DNA of 64,000 bases from Mansonella perstans. Its lineage: Eukaryota > Nematoda > Chromadorea > Rhabditida > Onchocercidae. Of the stretch, positions 52,069 to 62,559 are shown one piece after another. The position numbers were made by a program, and so were the translations under genes. Below the pieces are notes generated by a model. It was not told the DNA's origin. It ran no database searches and worked only from the letters and a program-made list of their open reading frames with translations. The DNA is taken from positions 910,084-974,083 of the forward strand of contig JBAMDO010000578.1 of the NCBI GenBank assembly GCA_037074765.1, read 5' to 3'. Position 1 is the stretch's first letter, and every line of letters begins with the position of its first letter.

Positions 52069-54088
52069 AAATGCGCTATTCTTAGGACTTTTCATCGAGT
52101 TTATGTTTCAAGTTAATTTCATGTTAGATGATCATTCGCAGGTTTCGAAACATGCTTTCTTCACTTAGCTTGATGTAAATGATTGAGAATTATTTGATTT
52201 GAATAGACATTAGAATGTTGTCTGTTTGAAATGCAACGCTTTTGAGAATTTTGAATGTTAAAATTTGATGTTAAAAATTTGTTGAGTCTATTAGTTATTT
52301 TTAAGATGTTTAAAAAAGTTTAATGGGAATATTTCTGTTCAAAAAGTTTAATGAAAAAACGATAAAAAACGGTTAAAAGGTTAAAAAAGTTTAATGAAAA
52401 GTACATTGCGTGTCGTATGATCATTACGTATTGGTGTTTCGATGAATTTTCGCTCTTCCTGAATAATAATTCTTTTAGCTTTTTTATGAGTTAAATTTAC
52501 ACATTGGTTTTTTTCTTTTCAGATCAGAAAAAAAAATTTTCTTTTTTTTTTTTAAGAGGAAGCACTGAATCAGTTATCTCTGATTGAAATGATAAGTCGG
52601 TTAATGATTTTTTAAATAAAAGTTTCGATTCAGCAAATATTTTTTTTTAACGACGCTTTCATGAAGTAGATAAAATACTTTGTCAACTTGTCTCGCTGCT
52701 TTTTTTGTTTTGTAGGAGCTTTATTGTTCCGTTTGCAGCAAAAGTGAACATTTTTGAATTCGAACCACTTATCATTAATATATGGTATCGTTAAATATTT
52801 TATTTATTGCGCAAAGTGAATGGAAACTCCATTCTACTTTATATTATTTTTTCCTGAATGCTTTTTGTTAATTAAGTGCTTTTTTTGTGTTTTTTTTTTT
52901 TTGTATTTCCTGAAAAAATGCAACAACGAATACTTGCATTACATTGTTTCAAACACTTAGGTGCAGTTTAGTTAGCTTATCTAAAACTCTGATTGGAAAA
53001 CTTTTAAGTATTTCGATTGTGTCTTCGGTTACAAATTTAGTATTGGGTGGAATGGAAACAATATGAAATATGTGAAACAAATGATAGCATGAATAATGCG
53101 AGGGATATTCTTGTAACATTGAAGTGTAAGGATTTCTTGATGATACTAGCAAATTTTGGTGAATTTGTTTAGAAAAGATCATCAACGAATTTTCTGACAG
53201 TTATATGATTAAGAATTATCAATTAATAATAATGATGAAGTCATGAAGATAAGAGTTATTGCATTGAAATGTAATTTGACATCGTTTCGCAGTTATTATG
53301 GATTTTCAGTTTTTGTGTTTAAAAGTTTTTTTTTTATCATATTACTTAGCTGTTATCGGGAATAAGTTTTTGTCGTTCGTTGGCAATAGAAATTTATTTG
53401 GTTTAATAATATTATACTTACACATAATATTACCAGTTCACAATAGTAAGAAGGGCGAGTATAAACATACAATAATTGACTGATAAATAGTGATAAAGAT
53501 GAGTTATAAAAATAGTAATTTGAACTATTTAGCTAATATATCTCTGTTTTTCCTTTGCTCAATATCGATTGTCCATATTCTTTATGGATGGAATTGTTCT
53601 TCATTCAGTTGGAATTGTTTTCAGGAGAGCACTAAAATATAACAGAATGAGAAAAGGCTAATATAGATAGTGATCGAATCGGTAGCGAATAAGACTAGAA
53701 ATTCTCTAATGAATATTTGGTTGTAAAAAACCGGCATATACAGGATTTTTCCCATATATATATATATAAATACAGGATTAGAAACGAAGCTCTGATAAAT
53801 TTTCCGCAGTTATTATGGAATATAATCTGGTCTTCAGCGTGATTTTCAAGATCATCAAGCGTTTTTCTTATCCATAGCTGTGTGCATACAATTCCCTTTT
53901 GTGACCATCAACCCCAATATTAGTTTATATCTTTATTGCCTTAATTTTAATTACAAAATTTCATCATTCCATTCAAATAATTTTGATTTTAGTAAACCGA
54001 CATCCGTGTTTGTTTTACTGATTTCCATTTCAAAGGAAAATAATCAACCAGTTACTCTGTCATATCAACTGATTATTGTCGCTCTAAA
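52069..54088. other. Spacer between uba-1 and the aminopeptidase gene
   Basis: Same-strand gap of about 2 kb. AATAAA occurs near 52,613. Rich in poly-T tracts. A 78-codon open frame on the minus strand (52,949-53,185) has mixed composition but no motif or exon partner I could find. A (TA)n run is at about 53,755-53,768. The spacing is too long for a tight nematode operon. Confidence 0.45.
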
Positions 54089-57000
54089 ATGTCATCATCT
54101 ATCCAAAGGTAAGCTTTAATTTATTTAATATTTCGATACCGTCTGTTTAAAATTCACGAAAACTTCTCATCTGAATAAATGTATTTTGGGATTCATAGAA
54201 GTTTTCTCAAACGAAATCAGTAAAGTTATCTTTAAATTACTTCTGGAGGAATTTTATTTTGGCTTACTTTCTCTGAGACCGATGACGAATCAGTGATTAT
54301 GTGGTATCAGGGAAGATCAGAATATGCTAAAAGACTTGGAAATGATTTGTTTTGGATGAAAAAAAAATAGGAAGGGCAAAGCAGAATTAGTTAAAATAGA
54401 AATATTTGTTGTTAAATCTTTTTCTAAGCTTCAGTTATCCATCAACACGTATATCCATTGCTAAATCAATAACCGATAACGCTTATGATGGAATTGTTTA
54501 CGTGGCTCATTCGATTTCGGAAACCGGAAAATATGAAGTTTTAAAGCCAGTGTTACCAAGTATTACTGCCTATTCTGAGGTTGTCACAGAACATTATTTT
54601 ACATTATTTTCTCGAATGTCACTTCATTAAGCTAGATCAGTTTCAAAAGTATTTCCATGCACGTGAATTACTTGAATTTTCGAAGCTCTTCAATGCATTA
54701 ATTCCTTTTAATTCCTTCAGATTCATAAAGATATCGAAAATGCTACCACATTGATTATGGTCGATGGGAATATTGTTCCATCAAGAAAGCTAATTTTTGC
54801 AGGAACGGGGCCAGTTAATCGAGATTACGATGACGTTCGACGTTTTGGTATAGCTGCTCGAAACGGTGTGAAGTTGTAAGTAAACATAATTTATTATCTT
54901 TAATCTTATTAGAAAAGCAAGTAAATTTTATTACCGTAGGTTCAGTTAAAAGAAAAAAGCAGTCTTACAATAATTACAAATTTAATGCTAGAAATTCGGA
55001 TACATTTGAACAGGGACATTTGCACAGTTCTTTTTTTTTCTTGTGACTGTATTGTAATTTTTATTGCAGAGCTTTGAAAACTGGCATGAAAGCACCGTTG
55101 ATTTTAACTTTGCCCCATAAAAAATATCCACAGGCAGAGTTAGTATCAGCTCTTGGAGCAATGCATGAACTTTGTGTACCACTGAATGTGCGAGAAGAAG
55201 AGAAGAAGGTCAAAGCTGATGTTATTGGTTTCTGTATGCTCGATTATGACGAGGAGTTGAGTTTTGTGTTTTTCAAATACCTGTGGAGAAAAGGAGTTTC
55301 TTCTACGTTTTTCGATTTAAAAGAAAAAAAAAAAAAACAAGGAAATAATAATGAATTTTCAGGCGTTCGTGAAACTAATGAATGCACTTGATGCAGCATT
55401 TACAGTTTGTCGAGATATCGGTGATTCAGATCCTCAACGAATGTCACCACCTTTTGTTGCAGAGTATGTCACCAATGCATTCAATGGAACAAATATCAGC
55501 ACTCATGTGATTTCTGATGTTACCGTAAGTTTGAAATGATTGTAGTACTGTAGAAATGCTTTGTTTAACATGAAGAGTTACGTTTGGGAGTGAAAAACAT
55601 AGCATATTTTATTTTTACACTTTGGTTTTTGGAGTTTAAAAATCCGGATTTTTAGGAAATCGAACAAGAATTCCCGCTTATGGCAGCTGTAAATCGTGCA
55701 GCAAATAACGTTAAAAACCATGAGGCACGTCTGATATGGCTTGAATACAATCCAGAAGGCCCTTGTGAAGAGACGATCATGCTCGTAGGCAAAGGTTAGC
55801 TCTGAAATTTCTCGATAAACAAGTAACTGATGGGTCAGTTATGTTTTTTAAGGTGTTACAATTGATACTGGTGGCGCAGATTTGAAAACGGGCGGAAATA
55901 TGTTTGGGATGTGCCGCGATAAATATGGTGCTGCAGTTGTTGCTGGTATTTTCAAAGTTTTGGAAATTTTGAAGCCGAAACATGTCAAGGTTCGTCCTTG
56001 TATATTCAGCTGGTAAATTTGAGGTAAATGATGGAAAGGCATTGTTGAAATACTTATTTATATTCTAGTTTTATAGAGTAATGTAAACGTTCTAGTAAAA
56101 TTTAGTTTACAGTTTTGTGGCTACATGTGCATGGTCCGAAACAGTATCGGTTCAAACTCTTATACGTGTGATGAAATTATTCGTTCACGTAGTGGTAAAC
56201 GCATTGCAATATACAACACGGACGCAGAAGGTCGCGTGACGATGCTTGACCCTTTAACAAAAATGGTTGAACTAGTAAGACATCAAGCCATAATGTTATT
56301 GGGTTATTTAAGCTCACTAAATTATTAAGAAATTATTTTTTGTTTAGTTCATTTTGTTACGATCCACTATTCAAAATAGTTTTACGCATTTGAAAGTTGT
56401 CCGGCGACATGTTAAAGGTTTGAAGGTCTCGATCTTTCGCTTCTACTTCGAATTTTGTATTTAGGCGAAACTGGAAAAGAAACCACGATTATTCACGTTA
56501 GCTACATTAACAGGTCATTGCATGTTGAGCTATGGTTATATGGCAGCAGCATTGGATAATGGTCCGGCTTGCGCCGATCATACTGCTGAAAAAATCCGTA
56601 GCTGGGGTGATTTATTTGGGCAGCCTGTTGAAATATCACGGTTACACTGGGAGGTGATTTATTTTAGAATTTAAGAGATAAGATTCTCCAAATGACAGCA
56701 TTGTAGGTGTTATTTTAGCAAGAAGTAGAATGAAGGAAAAAGATCGATTTTATGTTGCTTCAAAATTTCTCTAAAGCTTTTAGAGTACGACAATTTTCTT
56801 TCTTTTCAATTTAACACGTTTCACTAATGGTGATGAATGTTGACAAATTAAGTTACAAAGTAAGACATAGCAGTTTTCTACTTTTAGGATTTTCATTTTC
56901 ATGAGGCTGAAAGCGAAGCAGCGGACTTACGCCAATCAAATACGCTACCATCTGTGAGAACGCTGCGTGGCCATCAAGGGCCAGCTGCATTTCTTATAAA

Positions 57001-57364
57001 AGGTTCAAGACTGGATGAGCATGGATGTGACTCAATGACTCCTATTGCGTAACATTTTCCTTCTTTTAAGAAGTTTGATATTAAACTCGCTACTCAGCTT
57101 ACCTTATTTATTTCAATTTTTTAAAAGCAGTAAGGCAGCATTGAAATGTTAATGAGATATTGTAATATTTATAAGATAGTGTATAAGACTACAATATAAG
57201 TTGTCTTTTCTAGGTATACACACATTGACATGGGTGCTTGTATGGGTTCGCATCCTCAAACGAGCTATCCCAATCCACTCTTAGCGCTGGCTGCGACGTT
57301 AGTTTACGAAACTTTATTTTTTCTAATCAGTTTGAAAGGATATAAGTCCTCGTTCTCATTTTAA
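54089..57364 (+). CDS. M17 leucyl-aminopeptidase-like enzyme (NPEPL1/W07G4.4 type)
   Basis: Eleven exons in phase: 54089-54108, 54435-54579, 54721-54875, 55070-55265, 55363-55524, 55656-55794, 55853-55989, 56113-56274, 56465-56653, 56888-57048, 57214-57364; about 538 residues, close to the C. elegans protein. It should remove N-terminal residues from peptides in the cytosol with two bound metal ions. The M17 residues are all visible: VGKGVTIDTGGADLK (Lys272, Asp277, Lys284), MFGMCRDKYGAA (Asp295) and YNTDAEGR (Asp355, Glu357, Arg359), where Lys284 and Arg359 correspond to the catalytic pair. The N-terminal domain (about 1-210) is the variable regulatory part. Blocks GYMCMVRNSIGSNSYTCDE and HIDMGACMGSHP are typical of this nematode subgroup. 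The start exon is only 20 bases, chosen because ATGTCATCATCTATCCAAAG has a GTAAGC donor in the right phase. The C-terminus runs past NPLLALAATLVYE to a hydrophobic tail; it could instead be cut by another splice. Confidence 0.93.
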
Positions 57365-57691
57365 AGTTGAAGTAGGAGAAAGTAATTGTTTCTATTTTCA
57401 TTGTTTCTATTTCTAATTTTCTTTGGAAGAAAATCAGACTTGTAAAACGCTGTAAATCACAAAATTTAAAAGTTTATAATACGTTGTGCGTTATTGTTTA
57501 ACCAATTCTTAACCAAATAGAAGTAAAAAAGGCTATCGTTTTTCTAGGAAATTTTCAGGTATATCTTTCCTCATACCAGTTTGTCAATCAAGATGTGTTA
57601 ACATATCAGCGCTATCAATGCTTCCTACTTTCCGATTATTAATTTTTTATATTACCACTTTTTGAAATGATGCTGAACTGTATCATATAAA

Positions 57692-57697
57692 AATAAA
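57692..57697 (+). terminator. Poly(A) signal AATAAA
   Basis: AATAAA about 330 bases after the aminopeptidase stop. It is the nearest canonical signal I see on the plus strand. Confidence 0.35.
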
Positions 57698-57823
57698 GGA
57701 AAAAATCGTATGAATGAGCTATCGTAATGGTTAATGCATGTGCGCAGGAATATCTGTCTAACATCCTGTCTTCATCATCTATCGTGCTTCAGCGACTTTC
57801 GATAATGACGAGATTGCCGTAAA

Positions 57824-58178
57824 ATGCCCAAGACAGCATCATTATACAAACAATTGACTGAATTAAGAAGCAAACCTGAAAATTCAAAGAGATTTTCATC
57901 TACCGCAATCCTTTATAAAAATTTGGTTACTACTATAGCGAATAACCCAGTGGACAAACTTACAGATGTTCCAACCATTAACCGATAACTTTCGTAACGG
58001 CTCCAGTCACTCCGCTCTAGTAAAAATGAAACTGCAACAATTAGGGAGCAAATTGCGAGTAATGTCAGGATTATATTCACAATTATCTCCTGAAATTGTT
58101 AGATTACACTACTTTTTGGAGCAGTTCTTTTTCCCAGATAATTCAAACAATTTTTATTTACGATGGGAAGTGTATTAG
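57824..58178 (+). pseudogene. Frameshifted ORF pair, possible retroelement remnant
   Basis: An open frame of 54 codons starts at ATG 57,824 (MPKTASLYKQLTELRSKPEN) and stops at 57,988. A second frame, shifted by one, overlaps it from 57,966 and runs to 58,178 with helical, Leu-rich content (QLGSKLRVMSGLYSQLSPEI). Together they look like one reading frame broken by a single indel. Coding-like composition is clearly richer than in the flanks. I suspect a gag-like remnant of an LTR retroelement because of the predicted helices and the isolated, intronless form, but there is no reverse transcriptase, zinc knuckle or LTR that I can point to. Confidence 0.35.
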
Positions 58179-59218
58179 ATCATATGAGTGTACTACTTAA
58201 TTTTAATAAGAAAAACCGACAAATATCAAGAGGTAGGATTTTTGAAAACGGTATTAACTGATGACTTCCCTTATTTTTTATTCCGTTTCAGCAGAAAATG
58301 CCTAAAAATACGGGAATTCTTAGTTCAGTAGTTTGGGGAGTATCCTGCACTTCATTGATTGGCAATAATTTTGCAAATTCAAATCTAGGGATTAAATTCC
58401 TTTTGAAGGGATACTGAGTTAACTCTCAAAAAAATCATATCAGACCTACTCTGCAAGTATATTACTTTGTTTTAACGATATATATGGAATGTCGGGATTG
58501 TCATTTTTAAATCTCATATACTGTGACACGGCGAAGTTTAATAAACGGGTTTCAGTAAACTTGTTGGAAATGAAAAAGAGATGGGATCGCCTATGATTAG
58601 GGATAAGAATTAAAGAGCCATTTTTTTTGCATTTCTAGAGCTATCATATGGTACATTATCTTAGCTCAGCTCCATTAATAATGAAAAATGATTCTTTTTA
58701 ATAAACGTTTTTTGGTCAATAGTCAGCTTTAACCCATAAAAGTGACAATAGCGCTTTTTCATCTCGATTTATTGAGTTCACATGAAATAACAGCTGTGAA
58801 TTAATACCTTTTTGCTATGCATTGCATATTTCTTTATCACTTTTACCAGTTAATAAAAAAGCAACAGATGCATCACTTATTGCTGCAGTTATAAGGAGCC
58901 CAAATTACTTTCACATCTGGCCATCAACTATCAACCGCGATGATAACGGCAATGCGATTTAAGGGGGTTAAAGGGCAGTCTTTGCAGTGATGATAATCAG
59001 ATAATAGATAAATGACTGCGAAACTTAGACATTCTTACACAATGCGCATTTCCTCACTCTTTCAACTTCACTTTGATTCTCATACATACATGGTACATTC
59101 TTTGCTTATATCCTTTATTTTTTATCTTGCTTTTATTTTTTTTTATTTCATAAATTTTGCTCCTTCCTCTTTCAACGAAATATCACAAAAAACTTACGAC
59201 AGTCTTCATAAAGAATAC
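58179..59218. other. 3' side of the multi-span membrane gene, exons not resolved
   Basis: The minus-strand membrane gene at 59,219-59,871 must continue here. I looked for a phase-0 acceptor and found hydrophobic open stretches (near 58,857-58,910) and a 46-codon open stretch (58,388-58,590), but none could be joined in frame. No other feature seen. Confidence 0.35.
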
Positions 59219-59871
59219 TTGCTGTAGAACGGAACCAATACTCCATCCAAGCAATAATCCACAGGTAATTGCGATAATAATGTAAGTTGTGGAATAGCTT
59301 GCGCGAACCCCTTTGTCTTGCAAATAAATTAATAGTATTACAACCAGCGCGATAATCTAAACGAAAATGTTGTCTACTTCATGATCTAATCATATATCGT
59401 ACAAAAATTTAGGATAATGTATATAATGAATGGTAATATAAAAATGCAGGTAATATAATCTGGGGTAATACAACAGCTTTCTTCAGTATAACAACGAAAA
59501 TGGGATACGGATAAGCACTGGTTCAAAAAGTTCCGAAAATCCTCAGAGATTACATGCTTAATTTCATAAATGAAAGCAGTACAGTTAAACAGACCGCAGT
59601 TTATTCACGGCTAATTTTAATATTTTAGCATTACGGTTAAAAGCATCATTTGCATTACCTTTCCTTCTTTACAAAGCCACTTTCTTTTGCTAAGTGATTT
59701 ACAGCTAACTGATCAAATGATACCTTAGGTAAAAAGATCAAATTTGAAAATCAATTTTCATCATTGAAAACTAACTACAGTGAGTAGTTTGATAACCCAT
59801 ACGGGAATTGTTGAACTTCGTAAACCAGTCGTACGAGTTGTTGTGACAGTTGTCCGGCTTACGATCGGCAT
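59219..59871 (-). CDS. N-terminal part of a multi-span membrane protein, MARVEL-like
   Basis: Two exons in phase 0: 59871-59779 (31 codons) and 59356-59219 (46 codons). The ATG sits three bases after a TTTTTTCATAG acceptor, typical of trans-splicing. The protein starts with a Thr/Arg-rich cytosolic leader (SRTTVTTTRTTGLRSS), then a first hydrophobic span crossing the splice site (WVIKLLT, IIALVVILLIYL), a short polar loop (QDKGVRASYST) and a second span (YIIIAITCGLLLGWSIG). The hairpin and leader are like MARVEL-domain four-span proteins of nematode membranes, but this is a guess from topology. The remaining spans lie toward 58,200 and were not resolved, so the gene is partial in this annotation. 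Confidence 0.55.
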
Positions 59872-60625
59872 CGCCTATGAAAAAATATGTTAAATCAGTT
59901 AATTCCCCGTCCTGAAAAAAGTGCTCGAATCTGAAAATATTATTCGTATAGCTGAAATGAAATTACTCCATTCCACACTACTTATTAACACTCAGTATTC
60001 TGAAATGAATATTTTTATAAGGAATCATGAAAAACTTTCTTTTGGAACAACTCGCAATTGGATGACTGCATTGATTTAATATCTATTTCCGGAAATTAAT
60101 CGCTTCCTACGATAAATCCAAAACTCTTATTCATTATGATGACTTCCGAATAAGATTACAACCATACGAGGGTCTTAATGTAGTGCCAGATGATAAAGCT
60201 GCAGAGTTTTTTGAAATCTAAAAATCATTGTATAAACAGCGATGAGTAAGAGCAATGAAAGAAGAACGTTCTGTTAGGGAAAAAAGTGAAAATTTTTAGA
60301 GGTTATTTTAGAGGATGCAGAATGGTTCGCTTCGAGAATAGCAGGCGCTTTCGTTAGAGGTTCAACAAAGAGCAATGTTGTGGGTTGAATGCTTTACAAC
60401 GAAACGTCTACAAAAATATCATTGAAAGATGAGCAGCACAAGCTGTGTCGATTGTTTTTAAGATGTATAATTGATACGCTATAGAGACAAACATAGGCAA
60501 CTTCTTAAATTCAATTAAAAATGAAGCAATGAAAACATTCAACGAACATTGCTTAGCCATAGTTTCTACCAATGATTATAAGTGTGATCATTTATTGTTA
60601 AAGCTCTAGCCAGGAAGAGATGACT

Positions 60626-60733
60626 GGATAATTAATTTTAAACAGTGATAGCGGATAATTAATTTTAAACAGTGATACTAGATAACTAATTTTAAACAGT
60701 GATATTGGATAATTAATTTTAAACAGTAATCAT
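60626..60733. repeat. 27-bp tandem repeat, four copies
   Basis: Copies start near 60,626, 60,653, 60,680 and 60,707. The shared core is AATTTTAAACAGTGAT, with one or two changes per copy. Confidence 0.85.
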
Positions 60734-60970
60734 TTTTTAGTTTATAAAATGACTGATAATGATATGGTTATGAAATGTACTGTCTTAATAATGAATAGAT
60801 GTTTATGCTATAAAATCACTTCCCGCTTCCATTCTACTACGATATTTTTCAAATTATTTAAACAGTTGAAATTTTGCAAAGATATCGTTAGGATTATTCT
60901 TATTTGCAGTAAAAATTAAAAAGATGCATCAAAGACAAAATATTTGGATGTTCAGCAAACTCCACTCAAT

Positions 60971-61051
60971 AATATATATATATATATATGGGAACTAAAC
61001 GATTAATAATATAATATGGGAACTAAACGATTATATGGGAACTAAACGATT
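60971..61051. repeat. (TA)n and ATGGGAACTAAACGATT triplication
   Basis: A TA run (60,972-60,987) leads into three copies of ATGGGAACTAAACGATT, starting near 60,988, 61,016 and 61,034, with variable AT-rich gaps. This suggests replication slippage. Confidence 0.8.
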
Positions 61052-62559
61052 TCATCTCACATCTTAATTAGGAGTGATTAATGAGTTGGAGAAGAGAATC
61101 CATTCATAGAGATTAATATCCATTTATTTATACATTCATTTATCCATTCTCTTCTTTCTTCTGTTATTGCGCCAATGTTGTCTTCGATTCCTAGCGGTAA
61201 TGTGCAGAAGTAACCACTTATTCAACTTAGATTAGATTTGCAGGAAGAATATGAAGTTTTTAGGATGGAACCAAGATAAAATATTACAGATGGAACCAAA
61301 GTAAACATTAGGGTCCAATGTGACTCATTCGTCATTTTTTATTAAACCTGGAATTTACAAAATAAAAGAAATGAAAAATATTTATAAAAACAAAACAGTT
61401 CTAGAAAATATATGCGAGCTTTCTCTCCCACTCTTCGCTTTTCGACAATTTATTAATTCACTTAAAATTCATTCTTCAAACAGTCCTACACGTCTCATTC
61501 TTTCAGCAGAGATTACTTTTATCGCATTTTTAATTCTGCAGATGAATGAAAAATATCGCAGTTGTTTTCGGGAAAAATGAGACGATACATTGATTGACAT
61601 ACAATAACACGATTGAAACAAAATAAATAAACAAAATAGGAAGCAGGTGAAATTAAACAAAATAAAGACTGCAAAGATATTAGCTTCAGAAAAGTTTCGA
61701 AAATGAATTCTTTCAAATTGATTTATATGAGCAAAATCTGAATAATGCTCGGATCCGACTAGTAGATGGAGATGGACGAGCTAATATATTTTGAAACTGA
61801 AAAAGAAAATTATAAATTCGACTTTACGCAACCTTTTTTTTAAACATTTCTATACACATTTTAATATCTTTTCATTTATTGAACATATTTTCTCTCACTT
61901 TCATTTTCAATTTTACAAAAGATAAAGAGAAAAAAAAAATGCTATTTAAAATGAATGAAAGCAAAAGAAATCAACTTGCAGCAACACATCCCTCTTCCTC
62001 TGTAACAACTGTTGGTAGAAAAAATTTCTTCAGTGAAAATACAGTCCGAGTAACACATCAATCACTGAAGTTAATTTCGTCACACTTATATCCCACACTG
62101 ATTTACGCTATTTCTTCCTCCCGCAAGTCGAAACACGAAAAGAGTCAAATTCTGAAGACATTTTTTCCATCTTTCAGATGTTCCAAAACTTGTACAAATC
62201 TCCACCTCCTCTCTTTTCACATCTATTTTTCTCTGCTCTCCATTTTTTACTATTTCCCTCATTTTGTGACAAATTTTCTGGTTTTCACTAAAATTTACTG
62301 TATCAGAGTTAAATTTCAACTCATGATTTTTATTTCTGACGAACTGGTGTCAGTTCGTTTAACTGAAATTCATAAACATTTCTAATAAATAAAAAATTTT
62401 CAGAAATGAAGAAAGAAAGAAAGGAGGAGAGGAAGAGAGAAATCGGAGCAAATTAAGGATTGCAAGCTGGAAGTCAGATGAACCGTCGAATATATCAATC
62501 TATTGAATTAAAAGTGCAACGGTTCTTCATTATCGAAGAATGCAGGAAGAAATAGATTC

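Larger units (their letters stand above)
59872..62559. other. Repeat-bearing intergenic stretch
   Basis: Contains two short tandem repeats (listed), then 61,300-62,400 with long open frames on both strands (168 codons at 61,879-62,385 plus; 77 codons opposite). The plus strand there is strongly pyrimidine-rich in parts, which removes stop codons, and neither translation shows a motif, so I do not call a gene. Confidence 0.4.

Noticed and set aside
52949..53185. 78-codon minus-strand open frame between uba-1 and the aminopeptidase gene
   Set aside because: Coding character is borderline and neither flanking exons nor motifs were found.
58857..58910. Hydrophobic minus-strand stretch considered as the third exon of the membrane gene
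   Set aside because: An in-frame TAA directly precedes it and no acceptor gives the required phase.
61879..62385. 168-codon plus-strand open frame
   Set aside because: Explained by pyrimidine-rich composition that lacks stop codons; an overlapping 77-codon frame exists on the other strand and neither has a motif.
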